Source: Alphaproteobacteria bacterium
GTDB lineage: Bacteria; Pseudomonadota; Alphaproteobacteria; Caulobacterales; Caulobacteraceae
DNA: 64,000 nt
Assembly: GCA_018821435.1 (NCBI GenBank)
Contig: JAHJME010000025.1
Location: 62,001-126,000 of the forward strand
Direction of reading: 5' to 3'
Each line of letters starts with the position of its first letter. Position 1 is the first letter of the stretch. Position numbers and translations under genes: made by a program. The notes under the pieces are model-generated. The model was not told the DNA's origin. It did not search any database and saw nothing but the letters and a program-made list of their open reading frames with translations. This document shows positions 52,523 to 62,969 of the stretch, piece after piece.

Positions 52523-52640
52523 TCGTCATCCCCGGGCTTGTCCCGGGGATCCAGAAGCGCAGGCGCAGCAGGCACAACTGCGAGGTCGGCGCGTCTGGAT
52601 GGCCGGGACAAGCCCGGCCATGACGAGCATTACGTGAGGG
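52523..52640. repeat. Inverted intergenic repeat (alphaproteobacterial palindromic unit)
   Basis: Two facing copies of a roughly 34-nt unit (cgtcat..cccgggcttgtcccgg..atccag). Left copy 52524-52560 has the hairpin CCCCGGG-CTTGT-CCCGGGG; right copy about 52591-52627 has GGCCGGG-ACAAG-CCCGGCC. Each folds alone and the two can pair as a cruciform. Similar units are scattered through many alphaproteobacterial genomes. This one sits inside the URC operon. Confidence 0.75.
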
Positions 52641-52649
52641 TGGCCGGGT

Positions 52650-53906
<1,257 letters not shown>

Positions 53907-53924
53907 GGGCGCGAACCTCCAGAG

Positions 53925-53966
53925 TCGAAAAGGCCCTGTCGCCGGGGTCGCCGGCGCAGGGCCTTT
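53925..53966 (-). promoter_or_regulatory. Terminator-like hairpin in the URC1 leader (possible attenuator)
   Basis: A 16-bp stem with a one-base bulge: 53957-53966 pairs with 53929-53938 and 53951-53956 with 53940-53945, loop of 5 nt. On the minus strand it is followed by a U4 tract and then by the URC1 ribosome-binding site (GGAGG). No minus-strand gene lies upstream whose end it could mark, so it may control read-through into the URC operon. Confidence 0.5.
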
Positions 53967-54110
53967 GAGAGACGAGCATGATCCTAGTGTCCGGAGTTGG
54001 CAAGAAACCCTGAAGAGGCCGTTGGGGACGGCGCCTCGATTTTAGGCGCCGGCGGTTGACGCGAGCGCTCGCCCCAGCGTTGTCTGGACACCCTCGACGA
54101 GCGCCTCACG

Positions 54111-54953
54111 GTGAACAGTGTGATCCAGGGGCCAGCCTCTCTGCCGGAACTTCCAAGACTGCAGCGCGCGCGGGGCGTCGGGCGCATCGTCGTGGCCGCC
54201 GACGCGGGCCGCACCCGGCTGGCGCGGCTGTACCAGGATGGCTGCGGCAAGATCCGCCTGCCCCGCGACGCCCGGGCCGAGGGACTGGAGGCGGTGCTGA
54301 TCAACTCGTCCGGCGGCCTGACCGGCGGCGACTACATGGAGTGGATGGCCACCGTCGGCGACGGCGCGCGCCTGACGCTGTCCACCCAGGCCTGCGAGAA
54401 GGTCTACCGCGCCCGCGACGGCCAGGCGCAGCAGCGGGTGGCGCTGATCCTGGGCGAGAACGCGCGCCTGGACTGGGTCCCGCAGGAGACCATACTGTTC
54501 GACGGCGGCGCCCTGTCGCGGCGGCTGGAGGCCGACCTGGCCGAGGGCGCGAGGCTGCTGTGCGTGGAGGCCGTGGTGCTGGGGCGGACGGCCATGGACG
54601 AGACGGTCCGGCAGGGGTCCATCCGCGACCACTGGCGCATCCGGCGCGAGGGCCGGCTGGTGTTCGCCGACGACCTGCGGCTGGACGGCGCGGTCGCCGA
54701 GATCGCCGCCGCCGCGCCGGTGCTGGCGGGGGGCAAGGCCTTCGCCTCCCTACTGCTGGTGGACGACGACGCCGCCCGGTTCCTGAAGCCTTTGCGCGTT
54801 GCGCTCGGCGCCTATGGCGGGGCGAGCGCGTTCGAGGGCAAGCTGTTCGCCCGCATCGTCGCGCCCGACGGATTCGCGCTGCGCGAGGCGCTGCTGCCGG
54901 CGCTGGAGGTGCTGCGTGACGGCGAACCGCTGCCACGGGTCTGGAGGACCTGA
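54111..54953 (+). CDS. ureD: Urease accessory protein UreD
   Basis: A 280-residue UreD/UreH, a scaffold that with UreF and UreG loads nickel into urease. Family blocks: LINSSGGLTGGD, TQACEKVYRA, WVPQETILFDGGALSRR. The GTG at 54111 is the best start. It is first in a tight plus-strand operon and directly abuts ureA (no gap), divergent from the URC1 gene. Confidence 0.92.
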   Translation: MNSVIQGPASLPELPRLQRARGVGRIVVAADAGRTRLARLYQDGCGKIRLPRDARAEGLEAVLINSSGGLTGGDYMEWMATVGDGARLTLSTQACEKVYRARDGQAQQRVALILGENARLDWVPQETILFDGGALSRRLEADLAEGARLLCVEAVVLGRTAMDETVRQGSIRDHWRIRREGRLVFADDLRLDGAVAEIAAAAPVLAGGKAFASLLLVDDDAARFLKPLRVALGAYGGASAFEGKLFARIVAPDGFALREALLPALEVLRDGEPLPRVWRT

Positions 54954-55256
54954 GTGAACCTGACGCCGCGCGAGAAGGACAAGCTGCTGGTCGCCATGGC
55001 CGCCGAGGTCGCGCGCAAGCGGCTGGCCCGTGGCGTGAAGCTGAACCATCCCGAGGCCATCGCGCTTATCACCGACTTCGTCGTCGAGGGCGCGCGCGAC
55101 GGCCGCAGCGTCGCCGAGCTGATGGAGGCCGGCGCCCATGTGATCGGCCGCGCCCAGGTCATGGAGGGCATCGCCGAGATGATTCACGACGTGCAGGTCG
55201 AAGCCACCTTTCCTGACGGCACCAAGCTGGTGACCGTCCACCACCCGATCCGCTGA
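54954..55256 (+). CDS. ureA: Urease gamma subunit
   Basis: A 100-residue UreA of full family length: [18 protein letters not shown] at the start, [21 protein letters not shown] in the middle and the end VTVHHPIR. It is part of the cytoplasmic (ABC)3 urease. The GTG start directly follows the ureD stop codon. Confidence 0.97.
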   Translation: MNLTPREKDKLLVAMAAEVARKRLARGVKLNHPEAIALITDFVVEGARDGRSVAELMEAGAHVIGRAQVMEGIAEMIHDVQVEATFPDGTKLVTVHHPIR

Positions 55257-55268
55257 AGGACAACGCCC

Positions 55269-55499
55269 ATGCAACGCAAGACCTGGAACAGGATCATCCC
55301 CGCGGTCGCCGGCCTGGCCGCGACCATCGTGGCCGCCCTGCCCGCCTCGGCGCACGAGGGACACCACGAGACCCTGACGGTCGCCGAGCAGGTGCGTCAC
55401 CTGTTCTCCCAGCCCGACCACCTGCTCGCCCTGGCCGGCTTGGTCGTCCTGGCCGTGATCGGGACATGGCAGTGGCGCCGGGCGAAGGCGCGCAAGTGA
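55269..55499 (+). CDS. Small histidine-bearing membrane protein within the urease operon
   Basis: A 76-residue protein between ureA and ureB. It has a signal peptide-like N-terminus ending in [10 protein letters not shown], then a second hydrophobic helix ([16 protein letters not shown]) and a basic tail RRAKARK. The HEGHH cluster just after the cleavage site would face the periplasm and could bind nickel. Its stop overlaps the ureB start in GTGA, so its translation is coupled to a urease subunit. I do not recognise a named family; the HupE/UreJ nickel permeases are larger. Confidence 0.7.
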   Translation: MQRKTWNRIIPAVAGLAATIVAALPASAHEGHHETLTVAEQVRHLFSQPDHLLALAGLVVLAVIGTWQWRRAKARK

Positions 55500-55801
55500 T
55501 CCCGGGCGAGGTCATCCCGGCCGACGGCGAGATCGAGATGAACGCCGGGGCGGTGGTGACGACCCTGCGCGTGGCCAATACCGGCGACCGGCCGATCCAG
55601 GTGGGCAGCCACTACCACTTCGCCGAGACCAATCCGGCGCTGCGTTTCGACCGCGCCGCCGCGCGCGGGCAGCGGCTGGACATCGCCGCCGGCACCGCCG
55701 TGCGGTTCGAGCCGGGCCAGGCGCGGGACGTGAATCTGGTGCCGTTCGGCGGCGGGCGGACGGTCTACGGCTTCCGGCAGGACGTGATGGGCGAGCTCTG
55801 A
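55496..55801 (+). CDS. ureB: Urease beta subunit
   Basis: A 101-residue UreB. It begins [17 protein letters not shown] and contains [18 protein letters not shown] and [17 protein letters not shown], as in the family. The GTG at 55496 overlaps the upstream small gene by 4 nt. A longer in-frame start at 55466 would add ten residues not found in UreB. Its stop overlaps the ureC ATG by one base. Confidence 0.96.
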   Translation: MIPGEVIPADGEIEMNAGAVVTTLRVANTGDRPIQVGSHYHFAETNPALRFDRAAARGQRLDIAAGTAVRFEPGQARDVNLVPFGGGRTVYGFRQDVMGEL

Positions 55802-57504
55802 TGGCCAAGCTCCCGCGCGCCGCCTACGCCGACATGTTCGGCCCCACGGTCGGGGATCGCGTGCGGCTGGCCGACACCGAGCTGTTCGTGGAGGTCGAGC
55901 GCGACCTGACCACCTATGGCGAGGAGGTGAAGTTCGGCGGCGGCAAGGTGATCCGCGACGGGATGGGCCAAAGCCAGGCGACCCGGGCCTCGGGCGCCGT
56001 GGACACGGTGATCACCAACGCCCTGATCGTCGACCATTGGGGGATCGTGAAGGCCGACGTGGGCCTGCGCGACGGCCGCATCCACGCCATCGGCAAGGCG
56101 GGCAATCCCGACGTGCAGTCGGGCGTGACCATCGTCATCGGCCCCGGCACCGAGGTGATCGCCGGCGAGGGCAAGATTCTGACGGCCGGGGCGATGGACG
56201 CCCACATCCACTTCATCTGCCCCCAGCAGATCGAGGAGGCGCTGATGAGCGGCGTCACCACCATGCTGGGCGGCGGCACCGGACCGGCCACCGGCACCAA
56301 CGCCACCACCTGCACGCCAGGCGCCTGGCACCTGCAGCGGATGATCGAGGCGGCCGAGGCGTTTCCGATGAACCTGGGCTTCTCGGCCAAGGGCAACGCG
56401 TCGCTGCCTGCCGCCCTGGTGGAACAGGTGGCGGCCGGGGCCTGTGCGCTGAAGCTTCACGAGGACTGGGGCACCACGCCGGCCGTCATCGACTGCGCGC
56501 TGGGCGTCTGCGACGACCACGACGTCCAGTGCATGATCCACACCGACACCCTGAACGAGAGCGGCTTCGTCGAGGACACTATCGCCGCCTTCAAGGGCCG
56601 CACGATCCACGCCTTCCACACCGAGGGCGCCGGGGGCGGGCACGCGCCGGACATCCTGAAGGTGGCGGGGCTATCGAACGTGATCCCGTCGTCGACCAAC
56701 CCGACCCGGCCCTACACCCGCAACACCCTGGCCGAGCATCTGGACATGCTGATGGTCTGCCACCACCTGGACCCGTCGATCCCGGAGGACGTGGCCTTCG
56801 CCGAGAGCCGGATCCGCAAGGAGACCATCGCAGCCGAAGACATCCTGCACGACCTGGGCGCCATCTCGATCATCTCGTCCGACAGCCAGGCCATGGGGCG
56901 CGTGGGCGAGGTGCTGATCCGGACCTGGCAGACCGCCGACAAAATGAAGAAACAGCGGGGCAAGCTCGGCGACGGCCCGGCGGATAACTTCCGGGTGAAA
57001 CGCTACATCGCGAAGTACACGATCAACCCGGCCATCGCCCACGGCATGAGCGCCCACATCGGCAGCGTCGAGGCCGGCAAGCGCGCCGACCTGGTGCTGT
57101 GGAGCCCGGCGTTCTTCGGGGTGAAGCCCGATCTGGTGATCCTGGGCGGGAGCATCGCCGCCGCGCCGATGGGCGACCCCAACGCCTCGATCCCGACGCC
57201 GCAGCCGGTGCACTACCGCCCGATGTTCGCGGCCTATGGGCGGAGCGTGGCGCGCTCGTCGGTGGTGTTCACCTCCAAGCTGGCCATCGAGAGCGGCCTG
57301 CCCGCCAGGTTGGGGCTCTGGAAGGAGATGGTGGCGGTGGAGAACGTGCGCGGCGGCCTCTCTAAGGCCTCGATGATCCACAACAGCGCCACGCCGGCGA
57401 TCGAGGTCGATCCCGAGACCTACGAGGTCCACGCCGACGGCGAGCTGCTCACCTGCGAACCAGCCGACGTGCTGCCCATGGCTCAAAGGTATTTCCTGTT
57501 TTGA
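55801..57504 (+). CDS. ureC: Urease alpha (catalytic) subunit
   Basis: A 567-residue UreC, hydrolysing urea to ammonia and carbamate at a di-nickel site. Nickel ligands are visible: H135 and H137 in MDAHIHF, the carbamylated lysine K218 in KLHEDWG, histidines in [11 protein letters not shown] and [12 protein letters not shown], and the aspartate in SSDSQAMGR. The length is normal and the sequence intact, so an active enzyme is expected. It would process urea from both the URC pathway and the ureide genes further right. Confidence 0.98.
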   Translation: MAKLPRAAYADMFGPTVGDRVRLADTELFVEVERDLTTYGEEVKFGGGKVIRDGMGQSQATRASGAVDTVITNALIVDHWGIVKADVGLRDGRIHAIGKAGNPDVQSGVTIVIGPGTEVIAGEGKILTAGAMDAHIHFICPQQIEEALMSGVTTMLGGGTGPATGTNATTCTPGAWHLQRMIEAAEAFPMNLGFSAKGNASLPAALVEQVAAGACALKLHEDWGTTPAVIDCALGVCDDHDVQCMIHTDTLNESGFVEDTIAAFKGRTIHAFHTEGAGGGHAPDILKVAGLSNVIPSSTNPTRPYTRNTLAEHLDMLMVCHHLDPSIPEDVAFAESRIRKETIAAEDILHDLGAISIISSDSQAMGRVGEVLIRTWQTADKMKKQRGKLGDGPADNFRVKRYIAKYTINPAIAHGMSAHIGSVEAGKRADLVLWSPAFFGVKPDLVILGGSIAAAPMGDPNASIPTPQPVHYRPMFAAYGRSVARSSVVFTSKLAIESGLPARLGLWKEMVAVENVRGGLSKASMIHNSATPAIEVDPETYEVHADGELLTCEPADVLPMAQRYFLF

Positions 57505-57956
57505 ACGCGATCACCGACATCCTGCCCGCGGGCGCGTGGACCGGCGATCCGGCCGACCGGGTCACGCTGGACTACGACGGCCGTCATCGCCGCCGCATCG
57601 TGCTGACCGGTGCGTCGGGAGCCGAGTACCTGCTGGACCTGGCGGAGGCGACGCACCTGCGGGACGGCGACGGGCTGCAGCTTCCGGGCGGCGGCATCCT
57701 GGCCGTGGTGGCCCGGCCGGAACCCCTGCTGGAGGTGCGCGCGCGGTCGGCGGAGGCGCTCATTCGGCTGGCCTGGCACATCGGCAACCGGCATCTGGCG
57801 GCCCAGGTGTTCGCCGACCGCATCCTGATCCGCCGCGACCACGTCATCGCCCACATGCTGGAACATCAGGGCGCGATCGTCACCGAGGTGGAGGCAGCCT
57901 TCGATCCCGAGGGCGGCGCCTATCACGACCATGGGGCTGAAGATCATGCCCACTGA
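57501..57956 (+). CDS. ureE: Urease nickel chaperone UreE
   Basis: A 151-residue UreE with the metal-binding core ([33 protein letters not shown]) and a histidine-bearing tail [11 protein letters not shown]. It delivers nickel to the UreDFG complex. It starts with TTG at 57501, overlapping the ureC stop in TTGA. Confidence 0.93.
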   Translation: MNAITDILPAGAWTGDPADRVTLDYDGRHRRRIVLTGASGAEYLLDLAEATHLRDGDGLQLPGGGILAVVARPEPLLEVRARSAEALIRLAWHIGNRHLAAQVFADRILIRRDHVIAHMLEHQGAIVTEVEAAFDPEGGAYHDHGAEDHAH

Positions 57957-58598
57957 GTCCCGCCTGCTACGCCTGCTGACCTGGCTGTCGCCGGCCTTTC
58001 CAGTGGGATCGTTCGGCTATTCGCATGGGCTGGAGACGGCGATCCGTGACGGGACGGTCGGCGACGCCCACGCCCTCACCGGCTGGATCGCCGGCCTGCT
58101 GGAGCACGGCTCCGGCTGGACCGACGCGGTTCTGGTCAAGGCCGCCTGGACGGCCGTCACCGCCGAGGACCACGCCGCCCTGGACGAGATCGCCGAACTG
58201 GCCGAGGCGCTGGCGCCGTCGCTGGAACGCCGCCGCGAGACCATGGCCCAGGGCGAGGCGTTCCTGACCGCCGTGGCCGCCTGGAGTCCGCCGCCGATCA
58301 TCCGGGCGCCCTACCCCGTGGCCCTGGGGGCGGCGGCCGGCGCGGCCTGCCTGCCGCTGGAGCCCGCGCTGACGGCCTGGCTGCACGCCTTCGCCGCGAA
58401 CCTGGTCAGCGTGGCGGTGCGCGCCGTGCCCCTGGGCCAGTCGGACGCTCTGCATGTGATCGCGGCGCTGGAGCCGGTGATCCTGCGCACCGCCTCGCGG
58501 GCGGCCGACTCGAGCCTGGACGACCTGGGCTCGGCCAGCCTGATGTCCGACATCGCCGCCATGCGGCACGAGACCCTGGACGGAAGGCTGTTCGGATC

Positions 58599-58602
<4 letters not shown>
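57946..58602 (+). CDS. ureF: Urease accessory protein UreF
   Basis: A 218-residue Ure[22 protein letters not shown] is diagnostic, followed by the all-helical body and [10 protein letters not shown] near the end. It acts in the UreDFG GTPase complex. I prefer the ATG at 57946, which gives an 11-nt overlap with ureE; 57931 is an alternative start. The stop overlaps ureG in ATGA. Confidence 0.93.
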
Positions 58603-59221
<619 letters not shown>

Positions 59222-59225
<4 letters not shown>

Positions 59226-59662
59226 CGCGCGAACAGCCGAGGATCGAAGCGGAACGGGGCGTCGGTCACGATCCTCAAGCCCGCCGCCGCGGGATGGCGC
59301 GGATTGATCAGCAGGTTGCGGTCCTGAGGCACCACCACGCTGGGAACACTGAGGCTCAGCGCGGCGCCGCGCCGAAGAAAGTCGTCGCCAAGCATCGCGC
59401 AAGCGTCCGTGTCGCCCGGAGCCTCGTCGAGGCGTTCCATCGGCGCGTCGTCCGGAACCTCGATGCCCAGCAGGTGATAGTCGTCCGGCAGGTAGGCCGG
59501 ATCGAGATCCAGATGGACCATCACCTCCAGCACCGGGAGGCTGGGGCTGGCCGAGGCGTAGATCATCGCTCGGCCTGGGCTGTTCCAGCGGCCGCCGTAG
59601 AGCCGGGCGCCCTCACCGTCCAGCGCGCGATGCGCCGGCAGCGTCAGTCGGTGGACGATCAC
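59222..59662 (-). CDS. RES-domain toxin
   Basis: A 146-residue RES toxin of the type that destroys NAD. Typical blocks: [25 protein letters not shown], which carries the conserved Arg and Glu, and the serine-bearing [18 protein letters not shown]. It overlaps the antitoxin gene in ATGA, the usual order antitoxin then toxin. It is intact and presumably held in check by its partner. Confidence 0.88.
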
Positions 59663-60087
59663 GCGGCGATGCCGTGCCCGATGCGTCCCAGCAGTGTTTC
59701 GACGCTGCGCACGCCCTGATCGGTGTCGGCGAGCGACAGAGGCGCCTGGCCGTCGAGCACGCGATTGTCCCGTAGCAGCCAGGCGAGCCCCTTGTCCGGC
59801 CCGAAGGTGTCCTCGGCCATTGCGACGAGGCGCGCCAGCCGAACCAGCCGGTCGGACTCCGCCGGATCGAGCGGCTTGGCCTCCTGCTGCCGGCGCTTGA
59901 ACGTGCGGCGCGCCACGACGCTGTCCTCGATCGCCTGGAACGGCAGATGGGTATGCTCCAGAAAGCTCTCGACCGCCGCGGTCGGCAAACCCTGTCGGAC
60001 CAACCGCATCAGATCGAAGTCGTTGCCCAGGCGGCCCGTCACGGCCTCCCCGCCGAGCATGGCCTGGATTTTAGATACCGCCGCCAC
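59659..60087 (-). CDS. Xre/MbcA/ParS-type antitoxin
   Basis: A 142-residue antitoxin with the C-terminal DUF2384 domain (VRLARLVAMAEDTFGPDKGLAWLLRDNRVLDGQAPLSL split over about 75-115) and an N-terminal DNA-binding part. It neutralises the RES toxin and represses its own promoter. The GTG at 60087 lies 12 nt after a 12-bp inverted repeat that is the likely operator. Confidence 0.88.
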   Translation of the reverse strand: MAAVSKIQAMLGGEAVTGRLGNDFDLMRLVRQGLPTAAVESFLEHTHLPFQAIEDSVVARRTFKRRQQEAKPLDPAESDRLVRLARLVAMAEDTFGPDKGLAWLLRDNRVLDGQAPLSLADTDQGVRSVETLLGRIGHGIAA

Positions 60088-60099
60088 GCGCGCGCCCTA

Positions 60100-60128
60100 C
60101 AAAATGCCGGACCTTCTCCGGCATTTTG
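60100..60128. promoter_or_regulatory. 12-bp inverted repeat, toxin-antitoxin operator
   Basis: CAAAATGCCGGA and its exact complement flank a 5-nt centre (CCTTC). It lies immediately upstream of the antitoxin start, where Xre-type antitoxins bind. It lacks a T-tract, so a terminator is less likely. Confidence 0.65.
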
Positions 60129-60161
60129 CAATCTAGGCCGCTTACCCCCCGGGCGCAAGGT

Positions 60162-61151
60162 TTACCGCGCCACGGTCCCCATCAGCCGCAACCGACTGAC
60201 ACCGCCGTCGGGGTAGATGTTCAGGCGCACGAAGCGGATGGGGCCGATCTGGGCCAGCTCGGCCTTGAACGTGTGTACGGTGTCGGCCTGAAGCTTCACT
60301 TCGGGCAGCAACACCGGCCAGCTCTCGGCCTGGGCGGCGATCTCGATGGGCGACCCATGCGCCCGCGCCGAGGCCTGGATCGAGCAGCGATCGGGGTAGT
60401 TTCCCTTGAAGTGGGCGGTGTCGACGACGACCTCCTCGATCTTGCCGAACGCGCCCAGCTCCAGCACCGACCAGTCGTGGCCCGGCTCGCGCCGGCGCCG
60501 CGTCTCCCACCCGTCGCCCATGTTCACGCCGCGCCCGGGGGCGGTCAGGTTGCCCACGGCGCCATAGTGCTCGTCGTTGGCGATGATCCCGCGCCCGCCC
60601 CAGGCGAGGGCCAACAGGTCGACGACCTGGTCCGCCGCCACCGTCGACCAGTCGGGATCGACCCGACCCCAGACCCGCAGACGCGCCACCCCGCCATCGG
60701 GATAGATGTGCAGCCGCACGTGGGTGGCCGGTGTCGCATGCTCCAGCGGGACCCAGATCCGGTCGTCGCCCTTCAAGTCCAGGCGGGCCGTCACCTTGGC
60801 CCAGGCGGCGTCGTCGCCCGGGTTCGTCTCGGCCGACACGCAGACCTCGATCTCGGCGCCCGGCGGGTAGTTGCCGGTGAAGTGGCTGGTATCGATCTCG
60901 AAGCCCGCGACGATGCCCGGCACGCCCAGCCTGATCACGCACCAGTCGTGGCCGGGGATGCGCTTGCGGCGGCTTTCCCAGCCATCCATCCACTTGCCGT
61001 TGTCGTCGTACTTGCCTGGGATGAACACCGGCGGCGCCGGGTCGATCAGGCGGGACTTCTCGGCGAAGAAGTCGTCGGTGGCGAACACGACCTCGGATCC
61101 CAGGCGGGGCTGGGCGAGGTCCACGAACTGGCGGCGAAGGTCATCGAACAT
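60162..61151 (-). CDS. alc: Allantoicase
   Basis: A 329-residue allantoicase splitting allantoate into ureidoglycolate and urea. The two internal repeats are plain: each has DGWE(S/T)RR, a GHDW block, a (S/A)HF(T/K)GNYP block and IYPDGGV(A/S)RLR. It is on the minus strand 9 nt downstream of the OHCU decarboxylase gene, in a three-gene ureide unit. The urea it makes would feed the urease encoded just to the left. Confidence 0.94.
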   Translation of the reverse strand: MFDDLRRQFVDLAQPRLGSEVVFATDDFFAEKSRLIDPAPPVFIPGKYDDNGKWMDGWESRRKRIPGHDWCVIRLGVPGIVAGFEIDTSHFTGNYPPGAEIEVCVSAETNPGDDAAWAKVTARLDLKGDDRIWVPLEHATPATHVRLHIYPDGGVARLRVWGRVDPDWSTVAADQVVDLLALAWGGRGIIANDEHYGAVGNLTAPGRGVNMGDGWETRRRREPGHDWSVLELGAFGKIEEVVVDTAHFKGNYPDRCSIQASARAHGSPIEIAAQAESWPVLLPEVKLQADTVHTFKAELAQIGPIRFVRLNIYPDGGVSRLRLMGTVAR

Positions 61152-61160
61152 GCTGGGACT

Positions 61161-61613
61161 CTAGATCAGATCGGCCAGGCGGAAACCGGCGATGCGGTGG
61201 ATCTGGGCGATGGCGGTAGCGAACTCGGTCTCGGGGTCGTTGGCCAGCCGGGCCTCGAAGGCGGCCAGGATATCGGCCCGCGTGGCGCCCTTCACCGCGA
61301 AGATGAAGGGGAAGCCGAAGCGGGCGTTGTAGGCGGCGTTCAGGCGCTGGAAGGCCTCGAACTCCGCGGGGCTGCACTGATCCAGGCCTACGCCGGCCTG
61401 CTCCTTCACCGAGGCGGCGGCCATCTTGGTTCGGCCGGCCAGCTCCGGGTGGGCGCGGATGAGAGCCAGCTTCATCTCGCGCGGCGCGGCGTCGACCACG
61501 GCGGCCATGGCGGCGGCGAGGTCTTCCGGCGGCGGCCAGCAGGCCTCCGCCACCCAGGGCGAGGCCTCGTACACCGGGCCGAATTTGGCGATGAACTCGG
61601 CCTTAGCGTCCAT
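61161..61613 (-). CDS. uraD: OHCU decarboxylase
   Basis: A 150-residue 2-oxo-4-hydroxy-4-carboxy-5-ureidoimidazoline decarboxylase, giving S-allantoin. The family blocks LIRAHPELAGR and FGFPFIFAVKG, with the catalytic histidine in AHPEL, are present. The ATG at 61613 gives normal length and overlaps the PuuE gene by 11 nt; a longer frame adds residues unlike the family. Confidence 0.93.
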   Translation of the reverse strand: MDAKAEFIAKFGPVYEASPWVAEACWPPPEDLAAAMAAVVDAAPREMKLALIRAHPELAGRTKMAAASVKEQAGVGLDQCSPAEFEAFQRLNAAYNARFGFPFIFAVKGATRADILAAFEARLANDPETEFATAIAQIHRIAGFRLADLI

Positions 61614-62514
61614 GCGGATGGACCTCGCGCCAGTGCCGGGCGATCTCGATGCGGCGGGCGAACCAGACATCCTGGTGGCCCTGGGCGTAGCGGATGAAGC
61701 GTTCCAGCCCCGCCATCTTCCCCGGCCGCCCGGCGATGCGGCAATGCAGGCCGATGGACAGCATCTTCGGCTTGTCCGCGCCCTCGGCGTACAGCACGTC
61801 GAAGGCGTCCTTCAGGTAGGAATAGAACTGTTCGCCGGTGTTCAGCCCCGTGCCGGAGAAGCGCATGTCGTTGGCCTCCAGCGTGTAGGGCACGATCAGC
61901 TGCGGCCGCCGTCCGACCTCGGTCCAGAACGGCAGGTCGTCGGAATAGTCGTCGGCGTCGTAGAGGAACCCCCCGTCATCGGCGACGAGGCGCCGCGTGT
62001 TGGGGCTGGTCCGGCCGGTGTACCAGCCCAGCGGGCGCTCACCGGTCAGCCGCTTGTGGATGTCGATGGCGCGCGACATGTGCTCGCGCTCGATCCGTTC
62101 GGAGACGGTTTGGTAGTTGATCCAGCGCCAGCCGTGCGAGGCGATCTCGTGGCCCGCCTCCAGCATGGCGTCGACCACGTCGGGGTTGCGCTCCATCGCC
62201 ATCGCCACCCCGAACACGGTGACGGGAGTCTTGCAGCGGTCGAACAGGCGCAGCAGGCGCCAGACCCCGGCCCGGCTGCCGTATTCGTAAATCTGCTCCA
62301 TGCTCATGTGCCGCGCGCCCTCTATGGGCGCGGGGTTGATCATGTCGGACAGGAACGCCTCGGAGGCTGGATCCCCGTGCAGGACGCAGTTCTCGCCGCC
62401 CTCCTCGTAGTTCAGCACCATCTGGATCGCGATGCGCGCGCCGCCCGGCCACTGGGCGTGGGGCGGGTCCTTGCCGTAGCCGATGAGGTCGCGGGGGTAA
62501 CGGGTCTCGGGCAT
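61603..62514 (-). CDS. puuE: Cofactor-independent allantoinase PuuE
   Basis: A 303-residue polysaccharide-deacetylase-fold allantoinase opening allantoin to allantoate. Recognisable blocks: YPRDLIGYGKDPPHAQWPGGARIA at the start (shown in part), EIASHGWRWINY, GWYTGRTSPNTRRLV and SIGLHCRIAGRPGK. The ATG at 62514 matches the family start. It is first in the minus-strand ureide unit, divergent from HIU hydrolase. Confidence 0.93.
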   Translation of the reverse strand: MPETRYPRDLIGYGKDPPHAQWPGGARIAIQMVLNYEEGGENCVLHGDPASEAFLSDMINPAPIEGARHMSMEQIYEYGSRAGVWRLLRLFDRCKTPVTVFGVAMAMERNPDVVDAMLEAGHEIASHGWRWINYQTVSERIEREHMSRAIDIHKRLTGERPLGWYTGRTSPNTRRLVADDGGFLYDADDYSDDLPFWTEVGRRPQLIVPYTLEANDMRFSGTGLNTGEQFYSYLKDAFDVLYAEGADKPKMLSIGLHCRIAGRPGKMAGLERFIRYAQGHQDVWFARRIEIARHWREVHPHGR

Positions 62515-62625
62515 GGCTGACCGCTTAGCAGGCTTGCGTGGGGACGCACCGTCGCAATCCTGCGCCACGGTTGCAATTCCAGGCCTCAGGGCGGATTCTG
62601 GGCGGCTGGATCACGGAGTCCCCGT

Positions 62626-62967
62626 TTGAGCGGCCTGACCACCCACGTTCTCGACACCATGCATGGCCGCCCAGCGGCGGGCGTCAGCCTGCGCCTGTCG
62701 CGGGACGGCAAGACCGTGGCCTCGGCGATCACCAACATGGATGGCCGGGCGGACCAGCCGCTGCTGACCGGCCCCGAGCTGACCGCCGGGCAATACCGGC
62801 TGGAGTTCGATATCGGCGAATACTACCGCGACATGGGCGTCACCCTGCCCGATCCCGCCTTCCTGGACGTGGTGGTCATCGACTTCGGCGTCTCCGACAC
62901 GGCGTCGCACTATCACGTGCCGCTGCTGGTCAGCCCGTTCGGCTATTCGACCTATCGGGGAAGCTAA
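62626..62967 (+). CDS. uraH: 5-hydroxyisourate hydrolase
   Basis: A 113-residue transthyretin-like HIU hydrolase, turning 5-hydroxyisourate into OHCU. The N-terminal LTTHVLDTMHGRPA, the mid SHYHVPLL and the diagnostic C-terminal YRGS are all there. It starts with TTG at 62626. It is divergent from the ureide unit and is followed 2 nt later by xanthine dehydrogenase. No uricase gene is visible in the window. Confidence 0.95.
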   Translation: MSGLTTHVLDTMHGRPAAGVSLRLSRDGKTVASAITNMDGRADQPLLTGPELTAGQYRLEFDIGEYYRDMGVTLPDPAFLDVVVIDFGVSDTASHYHVPLLVSPFGYSTYRGS

Positions 62968-62969
62968 GG

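Noticed and set aside
53929..53966. FMN riboswitch upstream of the GTP-cyclohydrolase-II-like gene
   Set aside because: Only a simple long hairpin is present and none of the RFN core elements. The gene is the URC1 type, not riboflavin synthesis.
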